A stretch of 64,000 nt of DNA from Skeletonema tropicum (taxonomy: Eukaryota; Bacillariophyta; Thalassiosirophyceae; Thalassiosirales; Thalassiosiraceae): contig CM074131.1 of the NCBI GenBank assembly GCA_037178625.1, positions 1 to 64,000 on the forward strand, in the 5' to 3' direction. Shown piece after piece: positions 1-10,450 of this stretch. The notes beneath the pieces were generated by a model. That model saw only the letters and a list, made by a program, of their open reading frames with translations, did not search any database and had not been told where the DNA came from. Position 1 is the stretch's first letter, and every line of letters begins with the position of its first letter. Made by a program: the position numbers and the translations under genes.

Positions 1-190
1 ATCTGCTGCCTTGCTCTGCGTGTAGAATGCTGCATGCCCTTTGCTCTGGTGCCGCATCGTGTCACTTCAGACTGTACCTGGCCTTTAGGGCTGTTCTATC
101 GAAGACCTCGTTGAAGAAAAACAAAGCGCTGCCGACTGTATTGTAGCTGACACAAAAAATAAACAATGCTGATGAACTTGCTCTGATGTA
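1..190. promoter_or_regulatory. Upstream region of gene 1 (partial spacer)
   Basis: This is the last 190 bp of a spacer whose remainder lies outside the window. It matches the region just before every other gene start and includes the A-rich stretch about 27-39 bases before the ATG. No separate gene is seen here. Confidence 0.6.
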
Positions 191-1201
191 ATGACGTTGT
201 TACGAGTACTATCAATGCTCCTCGATACGATACATACGATGATGAGCCGTCAATATTACCACTCCACCCTCAACCTCTCATCTACTATCGTCTGCCTCGC
301 TACAACAATTATTATTATTTCATCCTCGGCATCGGCAGATCCCAACACTGACACCCAATTCTGCGGGCGAACATGGGGCGACGCAATCGCCGACTGCTCC
401 CCCTCGACGCATTGTCCCAACGGAAGTGATGATTGCGCGGCTGGTGAAACTTGCCATCCAAATTTGCCGGGGTGTAACTTTCCGAACATGTCGTCAAGTA
501 ATAATAATAGTAACAGTAGCAATAATAGTAGCAATAATAATAATAGTAACAGTAACAACGATTCAGATTCAGCAGCCCCATCACTCGACCCACCCATTCG
601 CAACGAGTACGATGAGCGGAATATGAAATTCTGCGGCCCCAGCTGGAATGAGGCGAATGATTTCTGCGCGCTGGATACGTGGTGTCCCATGGGCAATGAG
701 TGTGACGAATCTACAGGCCACAAGTGCTGGGGCGGAGTGGCGAATTGCAATGCGTTCAAGCTGTTGGAATATGAGACTATGCCTGGAGTGAACAATAATG
801 GGATCATCAATGTTGAGGATCACAACAATGATCACAACAACAATGATCAGAATGTCAACAATCAGAATCAGAATGATGGAGTAAATTACAACGACTATGA
901 AGGTGGAGATATGGGAATGGGAGTGCAGGTATCGGACAAATGCAGTTCCGAAGTATATCAATGCAAATCGGGTCAATTTGTGGCACGTGCGCCCGAGTTG
1001 AATTGTGGATTTTATCCATGTCCTGTAATTACAGACGATGATGATGATGATGATGATGAGACAACATTTGATGCACCAACAACACCAACGAATACGAATA
1101 CGAATGCTCCGGTTGTTGCGGTAGTAGTGCCTCCTCTGCCGACGTATCCTCCGACGTATTCTCCGACGATTGGGGTTCCACATGACAATCAACTGGAATG
1201 A
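191..1201 (+). CDS. Secreted cysteine-rich repeat protein, copy 1 (336 aa)
   Basis: Intact frame. It has one residue more than the 335-aa consensus: an in-frame GCA near 572 gives Ala-Ala before PSLDPP, just after the Asn/Ser linker. The full domain description is under the consensus copy at 18684..19691: signal peptide, two six-cysteine CGxxW modules, a third four-cysteine module, Asp8 tract and Thr/Pro tail. All 16 cysteines of the mature protein are kept. The start used is the first ATG of the frame; a second ATG pair 48 bases downstream (MMSRQ) would also give a normal signal peptide. The function is not known. Confidence 0.75.
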   Translation: MTLLRVLSMLLDTIHTMMSRQYYHSTLNLSSTIVCLATTIIIISSSASADPNTDTQFCGRTWGDAIADCSPSTHCPNGSDDCAAGETCHPNLPGCNFPNMSSSNNNSNSSNNSSNNNNSNSNNDSDSAAPSLDPPIRNEYDERNMKFCGPSWNEANDFCALDTWCPMGNECDESTGHKCWGGVANCNAFKLLEYETMPGVNNNGIINVEDHNNDHNNNDQNVNNQNQNDGVNYNDYEGGDMGMGVQVSDKCSSEVYQCKSGQFVARAPELNCGFYPCPVITDDDDDDDDETTFDAPTTPTNTNTNAPVVAVVVPPLPTYPPTYSPTIGVPHDNQLE

Positions 1202-1220
1202 TGTAAATACAATGTATATA
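1202..1220 (+). promoter_or_regulatory. Two PUF/Pumilio-type motifs directly after the stop codon
   Basis: TGTAAATA (1202..1209) starts at the first base after the TGA and TGTATATA (1213..1220) follows three bases later. Both fit the UGUANAUA consensus bound by PUF-family RNA-binding proteins. The pair recurs after every full-length gene copy, for example at 50467..50474 and 50478..50485. Identity between copies is expected from the repeat itself and is no evidence of selection. A GA-rich run (1227..1255) follows. Regulation by PUF proteins is inference only. Confidence 0.3.
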
Positions 1221-1720
1221 TCATGTGAAGAGAGAGAGAACGAAAGAGAGAGAGGTATGATAATAGAAGACGTCCCGTTTGGTAAATACTTGGCCATGCA
1301 TTAGTAGATAATATTATACTACATATTTTACCTCTTCCTCTCCAAATAATAAGCCTTTTAGCTTTTTCATTGTAACGTCTGCTGTAGTGGTCGTATCAAG
1401 ACAATGAGTAGCGATTTGGAAAGCTCTCGATGCGCTCTATCGATTGGTTCTAGTTTCAAGGCCAAATATCGATCGTTTGTCAATGTACTCAACTAAAGCG
1501 ACCCCTATACTTCGAATATCAAGCTCCAAATGAAAATCGACATTCCAGATTCGGATTTTGACCCAATAATTCGACAATGACACAACCATTCGAATCGTCG
1601 TTTCAAGCGCTATCGATTAGTGCAATAAACACAGCTCGTCCTCGCTGCCGCTCGCACTCGCTCAATACAGTGAAGGACTGATGATCAGCTTGTCAATGAC
1701 AGTTGGTACGTTGTGAGATC

Positions 1721-1939
1721 TCAAAAAGCTCCTGCATTGATCAGCAAGATCCATGACAATGACAGTTGGCACGTGTACCGTCCATCTAAACACTGCTCAG
1801 CCTGCGGCATCGCGAAAGACACTCCATAAAGGATAGTATTATCATCAACTGGCCTCGGCTGCGCTCGGCATAATTGGTTGTTGTGTGTATTAGTGTATTC
1901 ATCATTGGTATAATCCAACAGCAGCAGCAGTAGCAACAA
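1721..1939 (-). other. Open frame in the left foldback arm (72 aa), doubtful gene
   Basis: A 72-codon frame reads outward from near the centre of the foldback. It begins with a run of leucines encoded by CTG/TTG-type repeats. Its middle, LCRAQPRPVDD, resembles ICRAESRPVDD in the divergent plus-strand frame at 2239..2589, as expected if the two arms are an inverted duplication. It recurs in almost every unit because the units are near-identical. The leucine-rich start and small size argue against a gene; I list it because the arm-to-arm similarity is visible at protein level. Confidence 0.2.
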
Positions 1940-2076
1940 CCAATGACCGTTTGCTGCTACTGCTAGCTGCTACTGCTGTTGGATTGGTTTGATAAATGTT
2001 GATTGTTATCTTCTGCTGCTGTTGGATTGTCGTTTGACTGTTGTTGTTGTTGTTTGCTGCTGCTGCTGTTGTGTGT

Positions 2077-2190
2077 ATTCATCATTCGTATCTCCAGCAG
2101 CAGCCGTCATCATTGGCTTTGAACAACAACGGCAGCAGCAACAGCAACAATCAATGATGACGGCTGCTGCTGGAGATACGAATGATGAAT
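2077..2190. repeat. Perfect 39-bp hairpin at the centre of the foldback
   Basis: Bases 2077..2115 are the exact reverse complement of 2152..2190, with a 36-base loop. The match stops sharply on the outside. In consensus units it begins 1,193 bases before the next gene start. The arms combine a TCATCATT-type stretch with CAG/CTG triplets. It could form a cruciform in DNA or a stable hairpin in RNA. No known RNA family is recognised. Confidence 0.9.
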
Positions 2191-2238
2191 CTTCAATGAT
2201 GACGGCTATTGCTGCTGCTGTTGGAATGGATTGGTTGA

Positions 2239-2589
2239 TTGTTATATTATGATATATTAAAATGTAGCCAATGGAGTGATGGTAGAATGATGATGGATGG
2301 TGCATATGCATGTGATATTATAATGGACGGTACATGTACATGTGATATTTGCCGAGCGGAGTCGAGGCCGGTTGATGATTACACTGCATTAGCATTAGAG
2401 GAAGTGTGTTTTGCGAGTGTAGTGCGACCCCTCCCTGAGCACCGTTTATACTATTGGATAATAAACACGCCCGTGCCAGTGCCAACTGTCTGGATCACAC
2501 TGATTGATGCTTCGTTCTTCAGCGCAGCGTACGTTGGATCTCACGTGTACCGATTGTCATGTTACGTTTTACGTTGCATTAAGGATTAA
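2239..2589 (+). other. Open frame in the right foldback arm (116 aa), doubtful gene
   Basis: A 116-codon frame runs outward from the foldback centre, divergent to the 72-aa frame at 1721..1939 and similar to it (CRAESRPVDD versus CRAQPRPVDD, WITLIDASFF versus WILLINAGAF). It recurs in most units but is shortened in unit 2 (5321..5665) and unit 6 (17651..17878). No signal peptide, domain or family is recognised. It may be a remnant of a coding sequence that was duplicated in inverted orientation, or chance. Confidence 0.22.
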
Positions 2590-2890
2590 GGCGGTCGCTT
2601 TTTCGCGAGGGCTTGCCCGAGCTCTGTTTAGATTTTGATATTTAGATAGTAATGATGGTACCAATCGATAGAGTTTCAAGAGAGCTTTCGAATGGTTGTC
2701 ATATTGTCGAATTTGATATTTATATTTTGACCTCTGTTTTGAAAAACTGGCTGTAACGCCGGTTTGCAAGCCGCCGATCACTTTCTAGCCCTGTTTTTGA
2801 CCGATTCGATTGAACAAAAGTCCTCCTATGTCGTTGAATATACGTCGAATCGATAGATCTGCTCAAGAGCTTTCCAAAACGCCACTCATC

Positions 2891-3269
2891 GCCGTCATTG
2901 GCCGCATAGGAGACAAGATACGGCCGTTACAACATTTTGATGTCATTGTTGAGCTGCTTGAGCGTGAGGCGAGAGGCTTGATTTGATGCTTGATTGAGCT
3001 GATCAAAAAAGTAGAGCGAGTGAACAGTACCTGGTACCGCTTTGCAACGCTTCAGAAAGAGCCCATGGCCCATGAAATCATCTGCTGCCTTGCTCTGCGT
3101 GTAGAATGCTGCATGCCCTTTGCTCTGGTGCCGCATCGTGTCACTTCAGACTGTACCTGGCCTTTAGGGCTGTTCTATCGAAGACCTCGTTGAAGAAAAA
3201 CAAAGCGCTGCCGACTGTATTGTAGCTGACACAAAAAATAAACAATGCTGATGAACTTGCTCTGATGTA
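2891..3269 (+). promoter_or_regulatory. Likely promoter region of the array gene
   Basis: About 380 bp separate the foldback from the next ATG. An A-rich stretch, ACAAAAAATAAAC (3231..3243), lies 27-39 bases before the first ATG and could act as a core promoter element or simply mark an A-rich leader. The 67- and 69-codon open frames here on opposite strands look like chance frames. The promoter role is inferred from position only. Confidence 0.35.
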
Positions 3270-4280
3270 ATGACGTTGTTACGAGTACTATCAATGCATG
3301 CTCCTCGATACGATACATACGATGATGAGCCGTCAATATTACCACTCCACCCTCAACCTCTCATCTACTATCGTCTGCCTCGCTACAACAATTATTATTA
3401 TTCATCCTCGGCATCGGCAGATCCCAACACTGACACCCAATTCTGCGGGCGAACATGGGGCGACGCAATCGCCGACTGCTCCCCCTCGACGCATTGTCCC
3501 AACGGAAGTGATGATTGCGCGGCTGGTGAAACTTGCCATCCAAATTTGCCGGGGTGTAACTTTCCGAACATGTCGTCAAGTAATAATAATAGTAACAGTA
3601 GCAATAATAGTAGCAATAATAATAATAGTAACAGTAACAACGATTCAGATTCAGCCCCATCACTCGACCCACCCATTCGCAACGAGTACGATGAGCGGAA
3701 TATGAAATTCTGCGGCCCCAGCTGGAATGAGGCGAATGATTTCTGCGCGCTGGATACGTGGTGTCCCATGGGCAATGAGTGTGACGAATCTACAGGCCAC
3801 AAGTGCTGGGGCGGAGTGGCGAATTGCAATGCGTTCAAGCTGTTGGAATATGAGACTATGCCTGGAGTGAACAATAATGGGATCATCAATGTTGAGGATC
3901 ACAACAATGATCACAACAACAATGATCAGAATGTCAACAATCAGAATCAGAATGATGGAGTAAATTACAACGACTATGAAGGTGGAGATATGGGAATGGG
4001 AGTGCAGGTATCGGACAAATGCAGTTCCGAAGTATATCAATGCAAATCGGGTCAATTTGTGGCACGTGCGCCCGAGTTGAATTGTGGATTTTATCCATGT
4101 CCTGTAATTACAGACGATGATGATGATGATGATGATGAGACAACATTTGATGCACCAACAACACCAACGAATACGAATACGAATGCTCCGGTTGTTGCGG
4201 TAGTAGTGCCTCCTCTGCCGACGTATCCTCCGACGTATTCTCCGACGATTGGGGTTCCACATGACAATCAACTGGAATGA
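3270..4280 (+). CDS. Secreted cysteine-rich repeat protein, copy 2, N-terminus scrambled (336 aa)
   Basis: The frame is open end to end, but an ATGC insertion near 3296 and loss of one T near 3401 put codons 10-44 in another frame. The hydrophobic core of the signal peptide is replaced by a polar, Tyr/Pro-rich stretch, so this copy as read would not be secreted. From SSSASADP onward the protein equals the consensus and keeps both CGxxW modules and the third module. Starting at 3298 restores the signal peptide but then leaves the frame. The T loss is in a short homopolymer, so sequencing error is likely. Confidence 0.5.
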   Translation: MTLLRVLSMHAPRYDTYDDEPSILPLHPQPLIYYRLPRYNNYYYSSSASADPNTDTQFCGRTWGDAIADCSPSTHCPNGSDDCAAGETCHPNLPGCNFPNMSSSNNNSNSSNNSSNNNNSNSNNDSDSAPSLDPPIRNEYDERNMKFCGPSWNEANDFCALDTWCPMGNECDESTGHKCWGGVANCNAFKLLEYETMPGVNNNGIINVEDHNNDHNNNDQNVNNQNQNDGVNYNDYEGGDMGMGVQVSDKCSSEVYQCKSGQFVARAPELNCGFYPCPVITDDDDDDDDETTFDAPTTPTNTNTNAPVVAVVVPPLPTYPPTYSPTIGVPHDNQLE

Positions 4281-6357
4281 TGTAAATACAATGTATATAT
4301 CATGTGAAGAGAGAGAGAACGAAAGAGAGAGAGGTATGATAATAGAAGACGTCCCGTTTGGTAAATACTTGGCCATGCATTAGTAGATAATATTATACTA
4401 CATATTTTACCTCTTCCTCTCCAAATAATAAGCCTTTTAGCTTTTTCATTGTAACGTCTGCTGTAGTGGTCGTATCAAGACAATGAGTAGCGATTTGGAA
4501 AGCTCTCGATGCGCTCTATCGATTGGTTCTAGTTTCAAGGCCAAATATCGATCGTTTGTCAATGTACTCAACTAAAGCGACCCCTATACTTCGAATATCA
4601 AGCTCCAAATGAAAATCGACATTCCAGATTCGGATTTTGACCCAATAATTCGACAATGACACAACCATTCGAATCGTCGTTTCAAGCGCTATCGATTAGT
4701 GCAATAAACACAGCTCGTCCTCGCTGCCGCTCGCACTCGCTCAATACAGTGAAGGACTGATGATCAGCTTGTCAATGACAGTTTGGTACGTTGTGAGATC
4801 TCAAAAAGCTCCTGCATTGATCAGCAAGATCCATGACAATGACAGTTGGCACGTGTACCGTCCATCTAAACACTGCTCAGCCTGCGGCATCGCGAAAGAC
4901 ACTCCATAAAGGATAGTATTATCATCAACTGGCCTCGGCTGCGCTCGGCATAATTGGTTGTTGTGTGTATTAGTGTATTCATCATTGGTATAATCCAACA
5001 GCAGCAGCAGTAGCAACAACCAATGACCGTTTGCTGCTACTGCTAGCTGCTACTGCTGTTGGATTGGTTTGATAAATGTTGATTGTTATCTTCTGCTGCT
5101 GTTGGATTGTCGTTTGACTGTTGTTGTTGTTGTTTGCTGCTGCTGCTGTTGTGTGTATTCATCATTCGTATCTCCAGCAGCAGCCGTCATCATTGGCTTT
5201 GAACAACAACGGCAGCAGCAACAGCAACAATCAATGATGACGGCTGCTGCTGGAGATACCGAATGATGAATCTTCAATGATGACGGCTATTGCTGCCTGC
5301 TGTTGGAATGGATTGGTTGATTGTTATATTATGATATATTAAAATGTAGCCAATGGAGTGATGGTAGAATGATGATGGATGGTGCATATGCATGTGATAT
5401 TATAATGGACGGTACATGTACATGTGATATTTGCCGAGCGGAGTCGAGGCCGGTTGATGATTACACTGCATTAGCATTAGAGGAAGTGTGTTTTGCGAGT
5501 GTAGTGCGACCCCTCCCTGAGCACCGTTTATACTATTGGATAATAAACACGCCCGTGCCAGTGCCAACTGTCTGGATCACACTGATTGATGCTTCGTTCT
5601 TCAGCGCAGCGTACGTTGGATCTCACGTGTACCGATTGTCAATGTTACGTTTTACGTTGCATTAAGGATTAAGGCGGTCGCTTTTTCGCGAGGGCTTGCC
5701 CGAGCTCTGTTTAGATTTTGATATTTAGATAGTAATGATGGTACCAATCGATAGAGTTTCAAGAGAGCTTTCGAATGGTTGTCATATTGTCGAATTTGAT
5801 ATTTATATTTTGACCTCTGTTTTGAAAAACTGGCTGTAACGCCGGTTTGCAAGCCGCCGATCACTTTCTAGCCCTGTTTTTGACCGATTCGATTGAACAA
5901 AAAAGTCCTCCTATGTCGTTGAATATACGTCGAATCGATAGATCTGCTCAAGAGCTTTCCAAAACGCCACTCATCGCCGTCATTGGCCGCATAGGAGACA
6001 AGAATACGGCCCGTTACAACATTTTGATGTCATTGTTGAGCTGCTTGAGCGTGAGGCGAGGGCTTGATTTGATGCTTGATTGAGCTGATCAAAAAAGTAG
6101 AGCGAGTGAACAGTACCTGGTACCGCTTTGCAACGCTTCAGAAAGAGCCCATGGCCCATGAAATCATCTGCTGCCTTGCTCTGCGTGTAGAATGCTGCAT
6201 GCCCTTTGCTCTGGTGCCGCATCGTGTCAATCTCAGACTGTACCTGGCCTTTAGGGCTGTTCTATCGAAGACCTCGTTGAAGAAAAACAAAGCGCTGCCG
6301 AACTGTATTGTAGCTGACACAAAAAATAAACAATGCTGATGAACTTGCTCTGATGTA
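4281..6357. repeat. Spacer 2 with foldback (2,077 bp)
   Basis: Foldback 4480..5975; central hairpin 5157..5271 with one extra C near 5260 as a bulge. Nine extra bases against consensus arise from small indels, for example one T near 4782, AA near 5903 and extra bases near 6003-6010. I saw no clear substitution. Confidence 0.8.
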
Positions 6358-7365
6358 ATGACGTTGTTACGAGTACTATCAATGCTCCTCGATACGATAC
6401 ATACGATGATGAGCCGTCAATAATACCACTCCACCCTCACCTCTCATCTACTATCGTCTGCCTCGCTACAACAATTATTATTATTTCATCCTCGGCATCG
6501 GCAGATCCCAACACTGACACCCAATTCTGCGGGCGAACATGGGGCGACGCAATCGCCGACTGCTCCCCCTCGACGCATTGTCCCAACGGAAGTGATGATT
6601 GCGCGGCTGGTGAAACTTGCCATCCAAATTTGCCGGGGTGTAACTTTCCGAACATGTCGTCAAGTAATAATAATAGTAACAGTAGCAATAATAGTAGCAA
6701 TAATAATAATAGTAACAGTAACAACGATTCAGATTCAGCCCCATCACTCGACCCACCCATTCGCAACGAGTACGATGAGCGGAATATGAAATTCTGCGGC
6801 CCCAGCTGGAATGAGGCGAATGATTTCTGCGCGCTGGATACGTGGTGTCCCATGGGCAATGAGTGTGACGAATCTACAGGCCACAAGTGCTGGGGCGGAG
6901 TGGCGAATTGCAATGCGTTCAAGCTGTTGGAATATGAGAACTATGCCTGGAGTGAACAATAATGGGATCATCAATGTTGAGGATCACAACAATGATCACA
7001 ACAACAATGATCAGAATGTCAACAATCAGAATCAGAATGATGGAGTAAATTACAACGACTATGAAGGTGGAGATATATGGGAATGGGAGTGCAGGTATCG
7101 GACAAATGCAGTTCCGAAGTATATCAATGCAAATCGGGTCAATTTGTGGCACGTGCGCCCGAGTTGAATTGTGGATTTTATCCATGTCCTGTAATTACAG
7201 ACGATGATGATGATGATGATGATGACAACATTTGATGCACCAACAACACCAACGAATACGAATACGAATGCTCCGGTTGTTGCGGTAGTAGTGCCTCCTC
7301 TGCCGACGTATCCTCCGACGTATTCTCCGACGATTGGGGTTCCACATGACAATCAACTGGAATGA
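6358..7365 (+). pseudogene. Broken copy 3 of the cysteine-rich protein gene
   Basis: Codon 22 is TAA (6421..6423; TAT in other copies). Four indels follow: loss of one base near 6440, gain of one near 6939, gain of two near 7075 and loss of two near 7224. The net length is still 1,008 bp. Modules 1 and 2 remain readable from inside the gene (Met at 6630, ending near 6962), but no frame covers signal peptide to tail. This is the most damaged copy. Compensating indels of this kind are typical of poorly polished long reads as well as of decay. Confidence 0.65.
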
Positions 7366-9439
7366 TGTAAATACAATGTATATATCATGTGAAGAGAGAG
7401 AGAACGAAAGAGAGAGAGGTATGATAATAGAAGACGTCCCGTTTGGTAAATACTTGGCCATGCATTAGTAGATAATATTATACTACATATTTTACCTCTT
7501 CCTCTCCAAATAATAAGCCTTTTAGCTTTTTCATTGTAACGTCTGCTGTAGTGGTCGTATCAAGACAATGAGTAGCGATTTGGAAAGCTCTCGATGCGCT
7601 CTATCGATTGGTTCTAGTTTCAAGGCCAAATATCGATCGTTTGTCAATGTACTCAACTAAAGCGACCCCTATACTTCGAATATCAAGCTCCAAATGAAAA
7701 TCGACATTCCAGATTCGGATTTTGACCCAATAATTCGACAATGACACAACCATTCGAATCGTCGTTTCAAGCGCTATCGATTAGTGCAATAAACACAGCT
7801 CGTCCTCGCTGCCGCTCGCACTCGCTCAATACAGTGAAGGACTGATGATCAGCTTGTCAATGACAGTTGGTACGTTGTGAGATCTCAAAAAGCTCCTGCA
7901 TTGATCAGCAAGATCCATGACAATGACAGTTGGCACGTGTACCGTCCATCTAAACACTGCTCAGCCTGCGGCATCGCGAAAGACACTCCATAAAGGATAG
8001 TATTATCATCAACTGGCCTCGGCTGCGCTCGGCATAATTGGTTGTTGTGTGTATTAGTGTATTCATCATTGGTATAATCCAACAGCAGCAGCAGTAGCAA
8101 CAACCAATGACCGTTTGCTGCTACTGCTAGCTGCTACTGCTGTTGGATTGGTTTGATAAATGTTGATTGTTATCTTCTGCTGCTGTTGGATTGTCGTTTG
8201 ACTGTTGTTGTTGTTGTTTGCTGCTGCTGCTGTTGTGTGTATTCATCATTCGTATCTCCAGCAGCAGCCGTCATCATTGGCTTTGAACAACAACGGCAGC
8301 AGCAACAGCAACAATCAATGATGACGGCTGCTGCTGGAGATACGAATGATGAATCTTCAATGATGACGGCTATTGCTGCTGCTGTTGGAATGGATTGGTT
8401 GATATATATTATGATATATTAAAATGTAGCCAATGGAGTGATGGTAGAATGATGATGGATGGTGCATATGGCATGTGATATTATAATGGACGGTACATGT
8501 ACATGTGATATTTGCCGAGCGGAGTCGAGGCCGGTTGATGATTACACTGCATTAGCATTAGAGGAAGTGTGTTTTGCGAAGTGTAGTGCGACCCCCTCCC
8601 TGAGCACCGTTTATACTATTGGATAATAAACACGCCCGTGCCAGTGCCAACTGTCTGGATCACACTGATTGATGCTTCGTTCTTCAGCGCAGCGTACGTT
8701 GGATCTCACGTGTACCGATTGTCATGTTACGTTTTACGTTGCATTAAGGATTAAGGCGGTCGCTTTTTCGCGAGGGCTTGCCCGAGCTCTGTTTAGATTT
8801 TGATATTTAGATAGTAATGATGGTACCAATCGATAGAGTTTCAAGAGAGCTTTCGAATGGTTGTCATATTGTCGAATTTGATATTTATATTTTGACCTCT
8901 GTTTTGAAAAACTGGCTGTAACGCCGGTTTGCAAGCCGCCGATCACTTTCTAGCCCTGTTTTTGACCGATTCGATTGAACAAAAGTCCTCCTATGTCGTT
9001 GAATATACGTCGAATCGATAGATCTGCTCAAGAGCTTTCCAAAACGCCACTCATCGCCGTCATTGGCCGCATAGGAGACAAGATACGGCCGTTACAACAT
9101 TTTGATGTCATTGTTGAGCTGCTTGAGCGTGAGGCGAGAGGCTTGATTTGATGCTTGATTGAGCTGATCAAAAAAGTAGAGCGAGTGAACAGTACCTGGT
9201 ACCGCTTTGCAACGCTTCAGAAAGAGCCCATGGCCCATGAAATCATCTGCTGCCTTGCTCTGCGTGTAGAATGCTGAATGGCATGCCTTTGCTCTGGTGC
9301 CGCATCGTGTCACTTCAGACTGTACCTGGCCTTTAGGGCTGTTCTATCGAAGACCTCGTTGAAGAAAAAACAAAGCGCTGCCGACTGTATTGTAGCTGAC
9401 ACAAAAAATAAACAATGCTGATGAACTTGCTCTGATGTA
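7366..9439. repeat. Spacer 3 with foldback (2,074 bp)
   Basis: Foldback 7565..9055; central hairpin 8241..8354 intact. Differences are small indels, including a shortened TA-rich stretch near 8401 and four extra bases near 9277-9284. The right-arm 116-aa frame is broken here. Confidence 0.8.
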
Positions 9440-10450
9440 ATGACGTTGTTACGAGTACTATCAATGCTCCTCGATACGATACATACGATGATGAGCCGTC
9501 AATATTACCACTCCACCCTCAACCTCTCATCTACTATCGTCTGCCTCGCTACAACAATTATTATTATTTCATCCTCGGCATCGGCAGATCCCAACACTGA
9601 CACCCAAATTCTGCGGGCGAACATGGGGCGACGCAATCGCCGACTGCTCCCCCTCGACGCATTGTCCCAACGGAAGTGATGATTGCGCGGCTGGTGAAAC
9701 TTGCCATCCAAATTTGCCGGGGTGTAACTTTCCGAACATGTCGTCAAGTAATAATAATAGTAACAGTAGCAATAATAGTAGCAATAATAATAATAGTAAC
9801 AGTAACAACGATTCAGATTCAGCCCCATCACTCGACCCACCCATTCAACGAACGAGTACGATGAGCGGAATATGAAATTCTGCGGCCCCAGCTGGAATGA
9901 GGCGAATGATTTCTGCGCGCTGGATACGTGGTGTCCCATGGGCAATGAGTGTGACGAATCTACAGGCCACAAGTGCTGGGGCGGAGTGGCGAATTGCAAT
10001 GCGTTCAAGCTGTTGGAATATGAGACTATGCCTGGAGTGAACAATAATGGGATCATCAATGTTGAGGATCACAACAATGATCACAACAACAATGATCAGA
10101 ATGTCAACAATCAGAATCAGAATGATGGAGTAAATTACAACGACTATGAAGGTGGAGATATGGGAATGGGAGTGCAGGTATCGGACAAATGCAGTTCCGA
10201 AGTATATCAATGCAAATCGGGTCAATTTGTGGCACGTGCGCCCGAGTTGAATTGTGGATTTTATCCATGTCCTGTAATTACAGACGATGATGATGATGAT
10301 GATGATGAGACAACATTTGATGCACCAACAACACCAACGAATACGAATACGAATGCTCCGGTTGTTGCGGTAGTAGTGCCTCCTCTGCCGACGTATCCTC
10401 CGACGTATTCTCCGACGATTGGGGTTCCACATGACAATCAACTGGAATGA
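9440..10450 (+). pseudogene. Broken copy 4 of the cysteine-rich protein gene
   Basis: One extra A near 9607 shifts the frame just before the first CGxxW module and gives a stop at 9677..9679 (79 codons). Two extra bases near 9848 restore the original frame, so the second half from KFCGPSW (9872 onward) to the tail reads normally. Module 1 is lost. The first insertion extends an A run (CCAAATT), a common sequencing error context. Confidence 0.65.

Larger units (their letters stand above)
1202..3269. repeat. Spacer 1: 2,068 bp with giant degenerate foldback
   Basis: This is the reference spacer. Bases 1401..2890 form a long imperfect inverted repeat. Matching arm segments, left to right-arm partner, are 1404-1445 with 2846-2890, 1571-1620 with 2660-2711, 1696-1721 with 2536-2561, 1734-1772 with 2479-2510 and 1837-1876 with 2341-2380. 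The centre is a perfect 39-bp hairpin (2077..2115 and 2152..2190, 36-base loop) within CTG/TTG-rich sequence. Bases 1202..1400 are the likely 3' UTR and 2891..3269 the likely promoter region of the next gene. No tRNA, rRNA or other known RNA gene is recognised. Confidence 0.8.

Noticed and set aside
256..810. 183-184-codon minus-strand frame with a long leucine run
   Set aside because: The leucine run is the complement of the Asn/Ser codon repeat of the real gene. It has no independent support.
581..1297. 238-codon minus-strand frame antisense to the gene, recurring in most units
   Set aside because: It is the complement of the real gene and its 3' UTR, is rich in Ile and Arg runs from GAT and CGA-type repeats, and breaks or shifts freely with spacer changes. 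It looks like a shadow frame.
1989..2311. Frames rich in Gln, Cys or Leu across the central hairpin
   Set aside because: They come from CAG/CTG triplets and the inverted repeat itself, which gives similar frames on both strands.
1720..2340. Pairing ACCGTCCAT (near 1777) with ATGGACGGT (near 2321) as part of the foldback
   Set aside because: The two are complementary but not collinear with the other arm matches (midpoint about 2050 and order reversed), so the match is probably chance or a separate small rearrangement.
2927..3193. Overlapping 67- and 69-codon frames on opposite strands upstream of each gene
   Set aside because: They cover each other almost fully, have no recognisable domain, and are kept only because the units are near-identical. 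Probably leader or promoter sequence.
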